From Lepidodermella squamata (lineage: Eukaryota; Gastrotricha): DNA of 64,000 nt. The notes beneath the pieces are model-generated. The model did not search any database and had not been told where the DNA came from. It worked only from the letters and a program-made list of their open reading frames with translations. The translations under genes and the position numbers were made by a program. Positions 49,300-61,226 of this stretch are shown here, in pieces. The stretch covers positions 186,001-250,000 of the forward strand of contig JBLDXI010000029.1 of assembly GCA_047495785.1 (NCBI GenBank), written 5' to 3'. Each line of letters opens with the position of its first letter. Position 1 is the first letter of the stretch.

Positions 49300-49467
49300 T
49301 CTTTAACATCGGTGAATAACTCAAACTAGTATACGCCAGTTCCAAGTGGAAGGTTGCATGTGAAACATCATTTGCTTCATTGCTCTTCCATTTTGTTGAA
49401 AACGCAGCTCTTTACCCTTGATACTTACAGGCCAAAATCAGAGTTATTCAACAACGCTAACGATTAA
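49300..49467. mobile_element. MITE, family 1 (relative of 33521-33731)
   Basis: The left end TTTAACATCGGTGAATAACTC and right end GAGTTATTCAACAACGCTAA are inverted. The right arm matches that of the element in the TRIM-like intron (GAGTTATTCAACGACGCTAA). The interior differs, so the two share ends more than sequence throughout. Confidence 0.6.
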
Positions 49468-50320
49468 TAACCCACAAGAACAAGCAGATGTGGAGCTTAG
49501 ATCCTATTTTGGCACATCCTAATACCTAATACATAAAAAAATTGAGTCTTGGCGAGAATAAATATAAATTATACCAAACTTGCGGCTTGCGGCAACCGTG
49601 TCAAATGTGAAGAAATTTCCGAGTGAATAAGGATGTGAAAAGAGCGCAATAAATTCAATTTATGGAGTGAGAGGATGGAATGTCAAGAAGATTCCAGTGC
49701 CAACCGGGTAGGCTTGAAGACTAAACATCTGGATTGAAAGCGTACGAACAGCCGTTTTGGTTGTTCTAGATGCGGTGTCCAGATTAATCCAAGGTTGAAT
49801 GGAGCGAATCTATGTAAAATTGAAATTCTTTGAACCATTTCTCCCATTTGGAGAGTTAGAATGCATACCCAAGCCAGAGCTGGTTACTTCAGTGGGATTA
49901 CCTGGATACATTTTTCTCTTAGAAGGTGAAAAATCGTTGAAGAACTCGCCTAGAGATCTCCGAAAGCCACCAGAGTTGCGAATGAGCGAACTTGATAAAG
50001 ACTGACGCGCAATGAGCTGCTTTCACCCGCTCGAGAACTGTTCTTGTGTACTGGACGATTTTGACCCGCCCATGTGAATTTTGGACATCTTAAGCCTTGA
50101 CAAACCTTTCCATCTTACCATTTGACTTTCACACCCATGTTTACCAGGGGAAATATGCACGCGCTTGTCTACTGTCGTGAATTCCTCAACCTATGGCCTG
50201 AGGCCGGTTAATTTCCATGACGTAGTTGGAGCTATTATCACTCAACGGTCTGCGTCTTGATTTCATTATTGATAAGCTATTTCCCAACTGGTATTTGCGC
50301 TTGATAAGGACAATTCAGGA

Positions 50321-50329
50321 TATATAAGC
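50321..50329 (+). promoter_or_regulatory. TATA box of the laminin-G/trypsin-like gene
   Basis: TATATAAGC sits 42 bp before the ATG at 50371, almost the same spacing as TATATAAGG before papain-family gene 1. A start site near 50350 would give a ~20 base leader. Shared promoter form suggests similar strong, tissue-limited expression, but this is inference. Confidence 0.55.
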
Positions 50330-50370
50330 ACTGGGGAAACCCGATTAGAGTCATCCTTTTCTTCCTCAAC

Positions 50371-52654
50371 ATGTTTTCAATAATTCTACTTTTTGTGATT
50401 GGTCTCGGTAGCTCAACTACGGCTACATGGGTCCACCCGGAAAGTCTGGAGCTCTTCGCCGTAATGGACGGAAAAAATGGTGTGAACGACCTGTCAGGCA
50501 AGCAGAAAATCAGCTCCAGCAGCGATGCGGTGGTGAATTCCAACTACAATGGCCCTTTCAACGAGCCACAGTCGAGCTACACCGTCAAACTGAATAACAA
50601 AGCCATAGTTGAGTACAACACCACCAAGAACACGTACAGAAGCTTCACCTACACGATGTACTACAGGGCTTATACCTATGATACTGCTGGCATTTTTTCC
50701 GAGCAAAACACTGCGCCGAGAAGACTCGGTCTCATACGGCGAGAATATACGCTGGAAATTCACGGCTACAGCGGGACTCAAGAGAAATTCTCATCGAACC
50801 GCGTTGAGAAAGCCGAAGATTTCTTCAGATCCGCCGATTGGCATTTCATCGCTGTTACCTATGACGACGCTAGTAATGAAGTAACCCTCTACGACTCAGC
50901 TGGTTTTGTTAAGAAGAGCTTCAAAAACTTCCACATCGAGTCGAATTCCACGACAGGCTACGTTGTCGGCAATGCGAGGGATAGAAATGGCAATTCGTAT
51001 GGTTTGAAATCAAACGAAGCCATGGCTTGCGTGACAGTTCACAGCTCTGTTCTCAGCCCGTCTGAAATAAGCCAGCTGAGTGATGCCTGCAAATACAAGG
51101 GCGAGTACCCGCCAAGGTGGCCTTCGACCGACAACTTGATGGCCGTGTGGCCTCTCACCAATAAACACAAGTTCACAGATTTGAGCAAGAATGACTACTC
51201 GCCCAAATTCCCGACAAACGGCAATTACGTCCCTGTCAATGGTCCTTTCGGAGGGGAGCTCAACGCAATCATGCCAATAAAGGACATGCAGACCGAAATG
51301 TTCGTAGTATCGCATCCGGCGTTCAAAACTAGCAAGAAGTCTTTCACAGTCTCATTTTTCCTCAAGCTGGATAAAAAGGACTCGAAAGGAGGGATATTTC
51401 AGTTTATTTCGCAGGTGGGTTCCTCCGCTGGACTTCCACAAATTCACTACTCCGGAAATAAGGTTACCCTATCCGTCGGGAAAACCGTTGCGGGTACTGC
51501 AATGTTGAGCTCAGACTCTGTCTGGAATTTTATCAGCTTCAGCTATGACGGATATTCGCAGCTATTGACTGTTTACAACAAGCACGGTGTCGCTTACAAG
51601 AGTACAGACACGATCTCGATCGATATAAGCAATCAGGTTAATGGTGCGCAAGTTGGATATGCCTCCACAGCCGGTGGTTTGGCGCGTGCAGACAGCCTGT
51701 CCTGCTTTTCGGTTTACTACTCAGACCTATCCTGGCCCGAGGTTCAGCGTCTGATCAGCGCCTGCCGGAACACACACGAAGTCACGATGCCCGGACAGCC
51801 GAAGTTGCCGCTGTCACCGATTCCAGCTCACACGTCGACTTCGGCTCAAATCCCGCGAGCGGGCCAGTTTCCGTGGCTCGGCGTCCTTAGCAACGTATTC
51901 GGCAATGAAACCATGTGCACTGTTTCGATTATCGACGAACTGTGGGTCCTAACCTCGGCTAAATGCGTGAATTCAAGCGATGCATACAAGCTTCCAGTTG
52001 TGACCGGCGTTCACGATTTCGCAGTCTCTTCTGTCTACAAAAAGACGCATGCCATCTCCGACATTATTCAATCCGGTTTCTCCGAACGCGACATAGCTCT
52101 CCTGAAATTGAAATCACCAATCGACATGACCTCAGTATATGTAAACGACATTTCGATCTTCGGCAAGGATTCTAATAATGTCGACCAGAGTTCGTTCCAA
52201 TTCATAGCCGGCTGGGGTAAAAATGGCCGATCCGGCCCGACGAGTAAAACGCTGCCGAGATATGTCCATGGCGTGAAGGTGGACGATGAGAACTGTGTGA
52301 TTTCGTGGAATAACACAGACAGGTTCGAACCAGCGACTGACAGCTGTTTCCAAGCTGCTACTCGAGATTTGAATGTGCCCTGCGACGGTGACGAAGGCTC
52401 ACCGCTCATGTTCCAATCGCTTAACGACGCGAAATCAGGATTTGGAGACAGCCTTTTGCAGGTAACAATCATGGCTAATGATGTACGATAGTTTATCAGT
52501 TTTATTGTTTATTTTTTAGTACGGAATATATTTCGGCCGCGATGAGAAGTGCTCGGCGAATAAGTTGCCGCTGTTTGTGGACCTCGAACCCTTCGGGTCG
52601 TGGATTTCGGACAGGCTAATATGCGACATTGCCTGGGACAAGCCGAACTGTTAG
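50371..52654 (+). CDS. Secreted protein with two laminin-G-like domains and an inactive trypsin-like domain
   Basis: Exons 50371-52461 and 52520-52654 (58 bp intron, phase 0) give 741 residues. A signal peptide (MFSIILLFVIGLGSSTTA) precedes two concanavalin-like/laminin-G repeats (about 25-225 and 250-465; compare WHFIAVTYDDAS and WNFISFSYDGYS). A trypsin-like domain follows (about 495-741). Its catalytic triad is broken: TAAHC reads TSAKC (K531), GDSGGP reads GDEGSP (E675), and only Asp (RDIALL, D574) remains. The C42-C58-type disulphide and WGKNG core persist, so the fold is kept. Inactive serine protease homologues act as cofactors in invertebrate immune cascades or as adhesion modules. 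The lectin-like repeats would suit binding sugars or matrix. AATAAA follows at 52802. Confidence 0.85.
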
Positions 52655-53752
52655 ACTAATTGTCCACCAGCAAACTAATTATATTATCTAACTTTAAACA
52701 TTTGATTTCGTCTCGCTTGATTCTTGCGATTAAATTTGATGTAAACAAAGGCAACATGGTTGCGATTGGAATTTGGAATTACTCCATATTGAGGTTGGCA
52801 AAATAAATTGAAATAATTGCAGCAAAAAAATCGATTATTCGGCGTTCAATCATGTTTCGCTACACTCTCAGCCTCCAACAAATTCTTTATTTTCCTTACC
52901 GCAAGTCATTTTGAGTCATTGAGTCTATGATTCAGAGAATCGTAAGAATGGTCCAACGAAGGAGATAAGGTCCGGTGAAAAGTCCCAATTTGGTTTTACA
53001 TTAAGGCTCGGAAAGATTAGATAGCACATATTGACCCTAGCAATGAGTAATGGCGGTCGTGACAGAGTAAGAAAGACACCTCAGATAAGGCCGAAAAGTA
53101 AACATAATTTATCATCTCAGACAGATGGAATGGGCGGGGCAATTTTGTCGCGGTAATCGTTTGGTTGTTTTTTTAACATCAGTTTACCATGTGGAAAAAG
53201 AGAAGCAAAAAACTCGCCATTAAGATCGCATTAGACTGAGAGGTTTCTAAGCGTTGGATATCATTTGTGGAAATTCAACAAAAAAATATTCGATATATTT
53301 TTTGAATATATATTAACAAAGCTTCGAGACTCGAGACAACGGTTTTATCGATGTTGTCAATCTTTGGGCAAACTCATTTCGATATAAAACATATTTTCGC
53401 ATTTTTCAATATTTTCTCTGGAATAATTTCACGGATATGTCAATTTGTAATGACAGTAATTTCTGAAGTCGAGTAATGCGTTTCTTTTTAATCCTATCAA
53501 CCACGTCATCATTTTGCGCAGACTAATTCACAGTAGCGACGTATGGCAAGAAGTGCGGGTATGCCATGCAAACAATGGTAGATGCTTGTTTACCAAACCA
53601 TTGAGCATTCAGTGTCATCCACCCCGATCTTTTTACTCTTCATACGCATCATTGATAGCCCAAGGTAAAAACACGCACGAGTCATTTACGTTATTCCTAG
53701 CTAATAGTTACTAACTGGACGAATTAATACTATATCTTAATAGGTAAAACCA
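52655..53752. other. Spacer, nothing recognised
   Basis: 1.1 kb of AT-rich DNA between two plus-strand genes. It should carry the polyadenylation site of the trypsin-like gene and the promoter of the PLOD-like gene. No repeat or clear core promoter was seen. Confidence 0.4.
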
Positions 53753-55490
53753 ATGGAGCCAGTTCTCACAGCAATTCTTTTCGGGCTTTCAACTTTTTTG
53801 CCTCTGGTAACAGGTCGTTAGCAGATAATTGATGATTCAGAGAAGTTATGATTCCTTTATTAATCAGGTCAAATCAGTCTAACTGTTTACACTTCGCGAA
53901 CTGAGAATGCTGATAATCTCAAGCAATTATGGCACTCTGCTAACAGTCGTGGCATCGACGTCAACGTTTTGTCTCCCGATGAGTCGATGGAAGAATCCAA
54001 GGAGCTGCGGTTCGCCAAGGAAATATGCAAGAATTTGAAGGGATCCGAGAAATCCGTCGTCTTGTATGTTGACCCCGACTGCAGCTACATCATGGGCGAT
54101 GAATCGGCAATTTTGAAGAATTTCGAGGCTTCGAATAGCGATGTTGTGATTGCTGTAGAGAAAGATGCCGAAAAGGACGAATTTCGGGCTTTAACAACAA
54201 CCGGCTTCATCGGCTACAAAAAATCTATCTGCGACCTGATTTTTGGTGGAGAAATCGACAGAAGTTTAGCTGACCGGATTCGAGCCTTAGTGGAAACTAA
54301 AGTTTTGCTTGATAAGAAGTCACAGATGTTTCAGGTTTTGGATCAGAAATCGAATCCAGTTGAGCTAAAGACTGCTTCGAACCGAGCTTTCTTGGAAAAC
54401 AAGAAGACATCAAGCAGACCGTTGATCTTGATGTCGCAAATGGAGAATAGCGTCGAGTTCAATCATTTGTGTGACCTTATTTCCTACGGGACTGTTCTTC
54501 GTGACGGTAGGACACGACTTCAAGTAGAGGAAACGGCTATTTCAACCCTGTCGAAGGTTAGTTCAATAAGCCATTTCCGAAGTTGGGACAAAGAAGACTT
54601 ATCTATACATATTCACGAATTCACTTTTCCAGGACGAATCTCTGCCAACAGTGACCATCTTCCTTTCAGTCAGAACTTACAATCCACGTATAATTGAAGT
54701 CTTAGAAGCTATTCGAGATATGAATTACCCAAAAAAGCGCCTGGTAATTGTTGTCTACAACGCTGTACCTGAACACGATACTACGGTTGAAGAATTTTTG
54801 TTGTCCCTGATCAAGCCAGAACGGAGATATCTCGAGGTCGATTTTATCGGGAGCAATTTGACGATCAGTAAAACTGGAATTTATGAAGCTAAATTGTAAG
54901 CAGAAAATCCAGAAATATCTTGAATCAACGCGGTTTCTTACATTATTTCAGATCTATAGCCCGGACTTGGAAGTCTGAATACGTCTTCGTAATGGAGTCC
55001 ATGGTTCAGTTGACTAACCCCGATTCATTGAGAATTCTCGTCGCTCAACGGAAAAATGTCGTGGCACCCTTGCTCACGCTATCCGATGGCTCTGCGTCTA
55101 ACTTCAAGTACGACATTCAACTTGATCAATCGAACCAGCCAATCGAATACCAACATATTGTCACAGGAAAAAATCGGTAGGCCGAAGAGTAACTTCACTG
55201 CCAGTTAATTTTTGCCCATTCATTCGTTTTTCAGAGGTGTTTGGAAAGTGCCTTTTGCAAGCCATGCCCTGCTTCTTCGAGACGCTGTTTACGAAAAGGT
55301 TCCTGCCAAAGCAGCTGAATCAGATGAAGAATTCAATGGGGCGATAGCAGAAGCGGGCTTTCATCTTCACGTTGCGAATTTCGCTGACTTTGGTCATTTG
55401 ATCAAGCCGGAATCGCCACCCACCAGCCAATCTTCGCTCGATCAAGTTGACATCGCAAGAAAACCTGATGTGGAACACGCCGAGCTGTGA
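53753..55490 (+). CDS. PLOD-like protein (procollagen lysyl hydroxylase homologue) lacking the hydroxylase domain
   Basis: Exons 53753-53813, 53868-54556, 54633-54895, 54952-55176 and 55235-55490 give 497 residues. Signal peptide MEPVLTAILFGLSTFLPLVTG. The body aligns by eye with the glycosyltransferase and accessory domains of PLOD1-3: VVLYVDPDCSYIM for the VDSYDV region, GFIGYKKSICDLI, IIEVLEAIRDMNYPKKRL, LTNPDSLRILVAQRKNVVAP and GVWKVPFASHALLL. PLODs modify collagen lysines in the ER. The family is ~700-760 residues with a C-terminal Fe/2-oxoglutarate domain; here the protein stops right after the accessory domain (DFGHLIKPES, then HAEL). The His of the GT metal site appears lost, and the accessory-domain DAD reads ESM. 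It is likely non-catalytic. Exon 1's donor (GTCGTT) is weak. Confidence 0.78.
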
Positions 55491-55939
55491 CAGTTTCGAG
55501 TTGAAGCAATTGTTATGTGGTTTTAGCTATACTTTGAAACCGAATGAAAGGTTAAATAATTGAGACGATTCTCATGTTGTTATTAACTGACACAAAGTGC
55601 ACGCCTGTAGCCGCGAAGAACTTCTAATGAGATTTATGAGCCAGAGCCTGTTGATGAGCCCTTCAGGAAATTTAAATAATTTTTATCACACATCGACTTC
55701 ACATAGACGCGCGCACCTTCAATCGTGATTTGCGTATAGGGTGATGCAAAATGGACCCAATGCTGTTACTGTAATTTCGAGATTGAATCAGTGAAACTAG
55801 ACGGTAATTCCTAAAGCGATTTGCCCTTAAGATTACGAAAAATAAAAAAATAAAAAATCATTTATTTGTTTATCTTCCCCGCGACTAAACGTCTGTACGC
55901 TTTCGGGTTTTGAAGAAGGCGAAGGCAAGGCAAACCAAA
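55491..55939. other. Spacer, nothing recognised
   Basis: About 450 bp after the PLOD-like stop codon. It should hold that gene's 3' UTR and the 3' end of the LINE relic that follows. No frame or repeat of note. Confidence 0.4.
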
Positions 55940-56710
55940 AGGAATTTAGTCACCATCCCCCACAACCGAGAAAATCTTATTTTTGTTATAAAATTCAAAA
56001 TCTTTCAGAGGCTCAACTATTCTTCGCCATTCAACTCGATCTAATGCCGTTGTTTCGGTAAATGTCCAGTCAACAGTCAACAGTCAACAGTCGGAAATTT
56101 CGGTTACATTACTACCATCTTTACGAGGTCTGCCACGGGACCCGTCGGTTTTTTTTCTTATTATATTTTCTGTTGTAAGTCCTACTTTACTTAAACTTCT
56201 TTCAACCGCACCTTGAACCGCAACAGCCATCTAGTTCGAGGTTTCCCCACCGGTCTCTTCCATTCCTTAGGCGCAACCCACCTATATATAGGTCGTAGAC
56301 TGGCCCCGGTGGTGTCGGTTCACCTTTGTCGTCGACATAGGTCTCCATCCTTATTATATGAACTAGGTAATTAAGGCGTCGTTTTTCAATTAGTCTACCG
56401 ACTTCGATAATGTCGCCGCACATTGATAGTCTTTTATGTCTATTTTGGGAATGTAGTCCATTACAGTAATTCCTACATTTCATCGCAGCCATTTATATTC
56501 TTGGGTATTTAGCGCCCTTTCCTCGTCTTCGGTCATATTCCATGACTCACATGCATAAATCATTGCTGGAATAATAACGCATTTTAAATTTTACCGCCAA
56601 AGAGACATGTTTTCGATTGCACAGGAATGAACTTATCGCGCCAAAACAATTACCTGCTTTCGCAATGCGCGCTTTTAGTTCCTCGCAAATCTTCCCATCA
56701 TCAGTTATAA

Positions 56711-57019
56711 TATGGGACACGGTGGCTCAGTTGGGTCGTTGAGCTACTGTGTATCTGAGGGGATATCGCTCGGGACTGGGTTCAAGTCCTAGTGACAGAA
56801 CCAGGATCGAGTCCCCCCCCCCCCCCCCCTCGGCCCCGCGGTGGTTTTACCAATCCATCGCGTTACAAAATAGAAAATTGGGAGGCTGGGAGTGTCAGCT
56901 AGACTGCACCGGTCGAAATCCGTCATACGGAAATTTTCATCTCAATCTCTTACGATAAGACCTAGGGTTAGAGTAAGTGGCATGCCCTTCTAGTCCTCAA
57001 AGTTCGCTTTGAAAAAGAA

Positions 57020-57093
<74 letters not shown>
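56711..57093 (+). mobile_element. tRNA-derived SINE inserted in the LINE
   Basis: It begins with an RNA polymerase III promoter: A box TGGCTCAGTTGGG (56723-56735) and B box GGTTCAAGTCC (56779-56789). The head resembles a tRNA but does not fold as a complete one. A C-run follows (56812-56829), then an unrelated body and a (ATT)n tail. The insertion splits the LINE frame between LGSI and its continuation; TTATA-like sequence on both sides may be the target duplication. The poly-C and ATT runs may vary in length. Confidence 0.8.
57021..57093 (+). repeat. (ATT)n tail of the SINE
   Basis: About 24 copies of ATT in a row. Such simple tails arise at the 3' end of SINEs copied by LINE machinery. It is a hypervariable microsatellite candidate. 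Confidence 0.85.
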
Positions 57094-57094
<1 letters not shown>

Positions 57095-57559
57095 CTACCT
57101 AAGTCCTTGAATGGGCCTACTTTTTCAAGATCTAATTGCAAGTTATATTTTTCATTTTTCTTTGAGTCCCCTCCTATAATCATATATTGAGTCTTCGACG
57201 CGTTAATTTTGAGACCTAGTTCTTTGCCGCGTCGCAAATTCCTAGTAACGTCTGCTGAACCATGGATGACAAACCACACTTTAAACGCACATAATATATT
57301 ATTTTTGTGCTCAGGTGACCATTAATCGACACCGAAATGCGGAAGCCCAGATCTAGAGTGTTCTTATTTTCGCTTGGATTTTACAGTATTCTATCGACTT
57401 GATAACTATTTTCGGCCCGGATAAAATAAGGACCTTCGTAAGGTCAAAGAATGGCAGATGTTCGAGCTAACTTGGGCCAGACGTCTAAATTCGACTTGTG
57501 CCGTGACACGCGCGCTTGCTGTCCGCAAAATAATATATAACACATGGCTCTACTCGCTT

Positions 57560-57565
57560 TATAAA
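57560..57565 (+). promoter_or_regulatory. Possible TATA box of the secreted ankyrin gene
   Basis: TATAAA lies about 97 bp before the ATG at 57662. An initiator-like TCAATTCACT follows ~12 bp later. The spacing allows a leader of ~70 bases. Weak evidence. Confidence 0.4.
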
Positions 57566-57661
57566 CTATTTCAATTCACTCTAACGTGACTTTTGAAAAT
57601 TCATTTTCCCAACAATTCCTCAGCTTACCTGTTTGTTTAAAATTGACAACATTGCGTCAAC

Positions 57662-60600
57662 ATGAAGACCTTCACTGGTGGGGCGATTACGCTCGCCTTG
57701 TTCATGGCTCTAGTCATGAGCCAGCTGGTAACTGCGAAACAAGAACAGTGAGTTCATTGCTTTTTCTTATTTCTTAAAGTCCAAATAAATCGAAATCCCT
57801 GCATACCAGCAGATATAGTATTAGTATTCAGTAGGTAGTTTTTTATAAAATAATTTTCATTTTTTAGTTCTACATATTTTCCGTTTTAAATTATGTGAAA
57901 CCTCTAAGTAGTGCATTTTTCTATCACATGTTGTCGTTTCAAACAATTTTGCCATTCATTAATTTTCACCGTCCATTTTCAAACTCTTTCGATTTTTATT
58001 CAATGAATCCTTGACCTGTTATTTTTACTCCAACAGTGAAAAGCGCCATCACGATAATTCCGCAGAACATGGCTCTCACGCTATTCATGGGTCGTCGGAT
58101 TCCGAGAAGCCTGTCAATCAAAAGCCGGCAAGCATCACTGCTGTAAAGTTCAGCGATGCTGCAGCTCGCGGCGATCTGGCCGAAATTCGCAAAATGCTGG
58201 CCGCGGGCGATATCAACATCAACGCTGCTGATGACCGCGAGACTGAAGGCGGCAAGTTGAAGGGCGCTACACCTCTTCACCGAGCGATTGCTAACAAAGC
58301 CGCGAAGATCGACGTCATCAAAGCTCTGATCACAGCTGGAGCTGATATCGAAGCTCGCGATTCGTTAAATGGCGTCACGCCCATCGGAGTCGCTGCAGCT
58401 GCTGGGAATCTTGAAATTCTGCGATTGCTGATCGATCGCGGCGCGAACGTTGATGCGACGACTGAGCAGAACAACCACACGCCGTTGATGATTGCCGTGA
58501 TTTACAACCACGTCGAAAGCGCGAAGCTTCTGCTCGACCACGGCGCTAATATCGAAGCTCGGCAGAAGAACGGTTACACAGCTCTTCACTACGCTGCGTC
58601 AGTCGGCAATGTTGACATGGTCAGCCTTCTGTTGAACCGTGGTGCTGACATCGATCCACTGGAGAATGAAGGCCGCTCGCCTCTGATGATTGCGACGAAC
58701 AGCGATAACGCCTTGGCAGTGGCGAAGAAGCTTCTAGAACGGGGTGCTGATGCCAATATTGAGGCAAAAAATGGCTACACTGCGCTGACTTTTGCCGAGG
58801 CGAGCAAGAAGCAAGATGTTGTTACTCTCATTAAGAAATACGCCGTGAGTCATTTTTCACTTATTCTTAATTTTCCAATTTTTTGTTTGTTTCCCTTAGG
58901 ATAAAGCCAGCCAATTACCGAAGAAGAAGCACCGTCGCGAAACCGGCAGCTCAGAAGAAATCGAGTCCAGTGATGAAGAGAAGGTGAAATTCCGTCAAAT
59001 TCAAAAATTTCATGCTGACTTTTCTGTTGTCTTTCTGGGTTAAGGCTGAAAACGGACGATTGCTCGGCGAAGCGGTTGTGCAGGGCGATCTAAAGGCAGT
59101 CAAAGACCTGCTGAAATCCGGCGAAGTCGACATCAACTGGCAAGACGCTCGTGAAACCGACGGAGGCACTCTGCAGGGCGCAACTGCTCTTCACCGAGCT
59201 ATCGCTAACTCGGTATCAATCAATGTCATCAAGGCGCTGATCTCAGCTGGAGCTGACGTCGAAGCCCGTGAGACCAAGGGTGGAATCACGCCGCTTGGAG
59301 TTGCCGCTGCTACTAACAACCTAGAAGCTATCAAGTTTCTGCTCAATGGCGAGGCTAACATCGAGGCGAAGTCTCAGAAGCAAGGCGACACGCCGCTGAT
59401 GATCGCAATTATTTTCGGCAAGCTCGGCGCCACTAAGCTTTTGCTGGAGAAAGGAGCCAACATCGAAGCTCGAAACAGTGAGGGCTACACACCTCTTCGC
59501 TATGCGGCTACTGTCGGCGATGTCAAGATTCTAGAGCTGCTTTTGGAAAATAAAGCGAAGGTCGACGCTATCGATAATTCGGGTGCCACGCCTTTGATGA
59601 TCGCGAGCTACAATGGGGCGAACGAGATCGTTCGAAAGCTGCTCGAACATGGCGCGGATGTGACCATCAAGTCGAAGACTGGCGAAACGGCGCTTGATCT
59701 TGCCAAACTTCAACATAAAACTGAAACTGCCAAGATCCTAACTGCGCATAAGGTATAATTTAGCGTTTGGCATGTTGTTTTTCGAATTTTTCTCATATCG
59801 TGAAGAGTTTAACGCATGCCTTTCGTGTTTTCTATAGGTTACTTCTCAGGCTGAATCTACATCGAACGAAGGCGATGTTCAAGCTAAACAGCAGCAACTG
59901 TTGGACGCAGCTGGTCGTGGCAACTTGCAAGAAGTAAAGCGATTGTTGTCGCTTGGAAATCTCGACCTCGACTGGAAGGACGCAAACGGACTTGCGGCGA
60001 TCCACAAGGCGGTCATCTCGAAGATTCCTCAAGTCGTGGCGGCTCTGTTGGATGCTGGAGCCGATATCAACGCTCGAACCGCCGACGGCGCAACGCCGCT
60101 GATCGAAGCCATCTACCACAAGGCGAAAGACGTTGTGAAGTTGCTGCTTGAACGAGGAGCTGATATAACCATAGCGAAGACTGATGGAGCTAATGCTCAA
60201 AACTTTGCCGGGTGGAGCGGTGATAGCGAGATGATCAAGCTTCTTCAAACCCACAGCAGCAATGTAAGTTTAACTCTTGCCCTAATTTCTACCCGTAGCA
60301 ACATTTGTTTGCCTTTATCCTTAGTCATTTCATGATCGATTGTACAAATTCCCAACTTAATGTAGCATTATTTTCCGAAATTTGATTTTAATTAACTTTC
60401 TCATTTATATAGGCTCATATTGCCAACTTGAAACCAGCGACCGCAAATCAACAACAGGAGCTGAATAATGCCGCTGCGAAGGGCGATCTGGTGAAAGTGA
60501 AGAAATTACTCGCCTCGGCCAAGTTCGACCTCAGCTGGAAAGACCGATGGGGCATCAACGCTTTGCACAAAGCGGCTTACGGCAAGAATGCTGGTGTGGT

Positions 60601-60814
60601 GGTGGCTTTGCTGGATGCCGGCGCTGACATCAACGCTCGGCGAGATGATGGCGCGACGGCTTTGATCGAAGCCGCGTTCTACGGAGCTACCGATGTCGCC
60701 AAGCTGTTGCTCGAACGTGGGGCCGACAAGACAATCGAGAAGGAAACCGGCGAAACTGCGCTCGACTTTGCGAAGATGAAAGGACACGATGAAATCATTG
60801 CACTGCTTCAGTAG
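57662..60814 (+). CDS. Secreted ankyrin-repeat protein of four duplicated modules
   Basis: Exons 57662-57747, 58037-58844, 58900-58983, 59045-59752, 59838-60263 and 60413-60814 give 837 residues. A clear signal peptide (MKTFTGGAITLALFMALVMS) starts the protein. Then come about 20 ankyrin repeats in four modules, one per large exon, each opening with a related line: AAARGDLAEIRKML, AVVQGDLKAVKDLL, AAGRGNLQEVKRLL, AAAKGDLVKVKKLL. Modules 1 and 2 share ATxLHRAIANxxxxxxVIKAL. Exon 3 encodes a charged linker (LPKKKHRRETGSSEEIE) that could be a convertase site. Ankyrin repeats bind proteins and are normally intracellular; secreted forms are rare. No membrane segment or Cys-rich part is present. AATAAA lies at 60896. 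The partner gene at 63051 also secretes ankyrins. Confidence 0.88.
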
Positions 60815-61226
60815 TGGAACTTCGGTGTATGAAGTGTCAACGAACATAATTTTGATTTATAAATGATGCCACTCCGTCGAGTGAAAATCCGTTTTAATAA
60901 ACTTGGGTATTACTGTTTGCTTTATTTTTCAACATTCGATTCGACCCAATGTCGAGAACCTAATTTAGCGGTGGTTAATGTTCAACAGTTCTGACATGAG
61001 ATGCATTGAAAGATTGTTATGCTGAGAGCGACTTTTTAATAGGCTTTTGACAGGAAAATGTTTTATACATAACTATTATGCTACATAGAGTATAAGTAAG
61101 CCAATAATGAAGCCGAATAGATGAGGCTTTCTCTTGCTGCAGAATTAAATTCAAGTGCATACACGTGTGAGTAAATTAGTGAGCTTCAAAGCTCATTGCA
61201 TGCAATTGCTTTGAATTAGCTCTTAT
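60815..61226. other. Convergent spacer
   Basis: About 410 bp between the stops of the secreted ankyrin gene and the Cys-loop receptor. It holds two 3' UTRs; nothing else is recognised. Confidence 0.45.

Larger units (their letters stand above)
49241..50370. other. Spacer with family 1 MITE
   Basis: 1.1 kb between two plus-strand genes. It holds the 3' UTR of papain-family gene 2, the MITE at 49300-49467 and, at the right end, a TATA box. A 68-codon frame at 49799-50005 has no recognisable features and is probably not coding. Confidence 0.5.
55940..57290 (-). mobile_element. Decayed non-LTR retrotransposon (LINE), reverse transcriptase C-terminal part
   Basis: Reading the minus strand, pieces of a LINE reverse transcriptase appear in the correct order across several frames: GLKINASKTQYMI and LEKVGPFKDLGSI (about 57110-57230), KARIAKAGNCFGAI and MIYACESWNMTEDEER (about 56520-56700), RLIEKRRLNYLVHIIRME (about 56330-56400), SRGRPRKDG (about 56130) and EWRRIVEPLKDFEF (about 56000) before a stop. 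KTK-like, LGS and GRPRK signatures are typical of the RT thumb and tail. Frames are broken and the 5' two thirds are missing, so it is a truncated, dead copy. A SINE interrupts it at 56711-57093. Confidence 0.8.

Noticed and set aside
50494-50884. Alternative frames within the laminin-G/trypsin-like exon
   Set aside because: They are shadows of a 697-codon frame with clear domain matches.
56711-56800. Possible tRNA gene
   Set aside because: The A and B boxes are good but no complete cloverleaf or matching acceptor stem is seen, and a SINE body and ATT tail follow.
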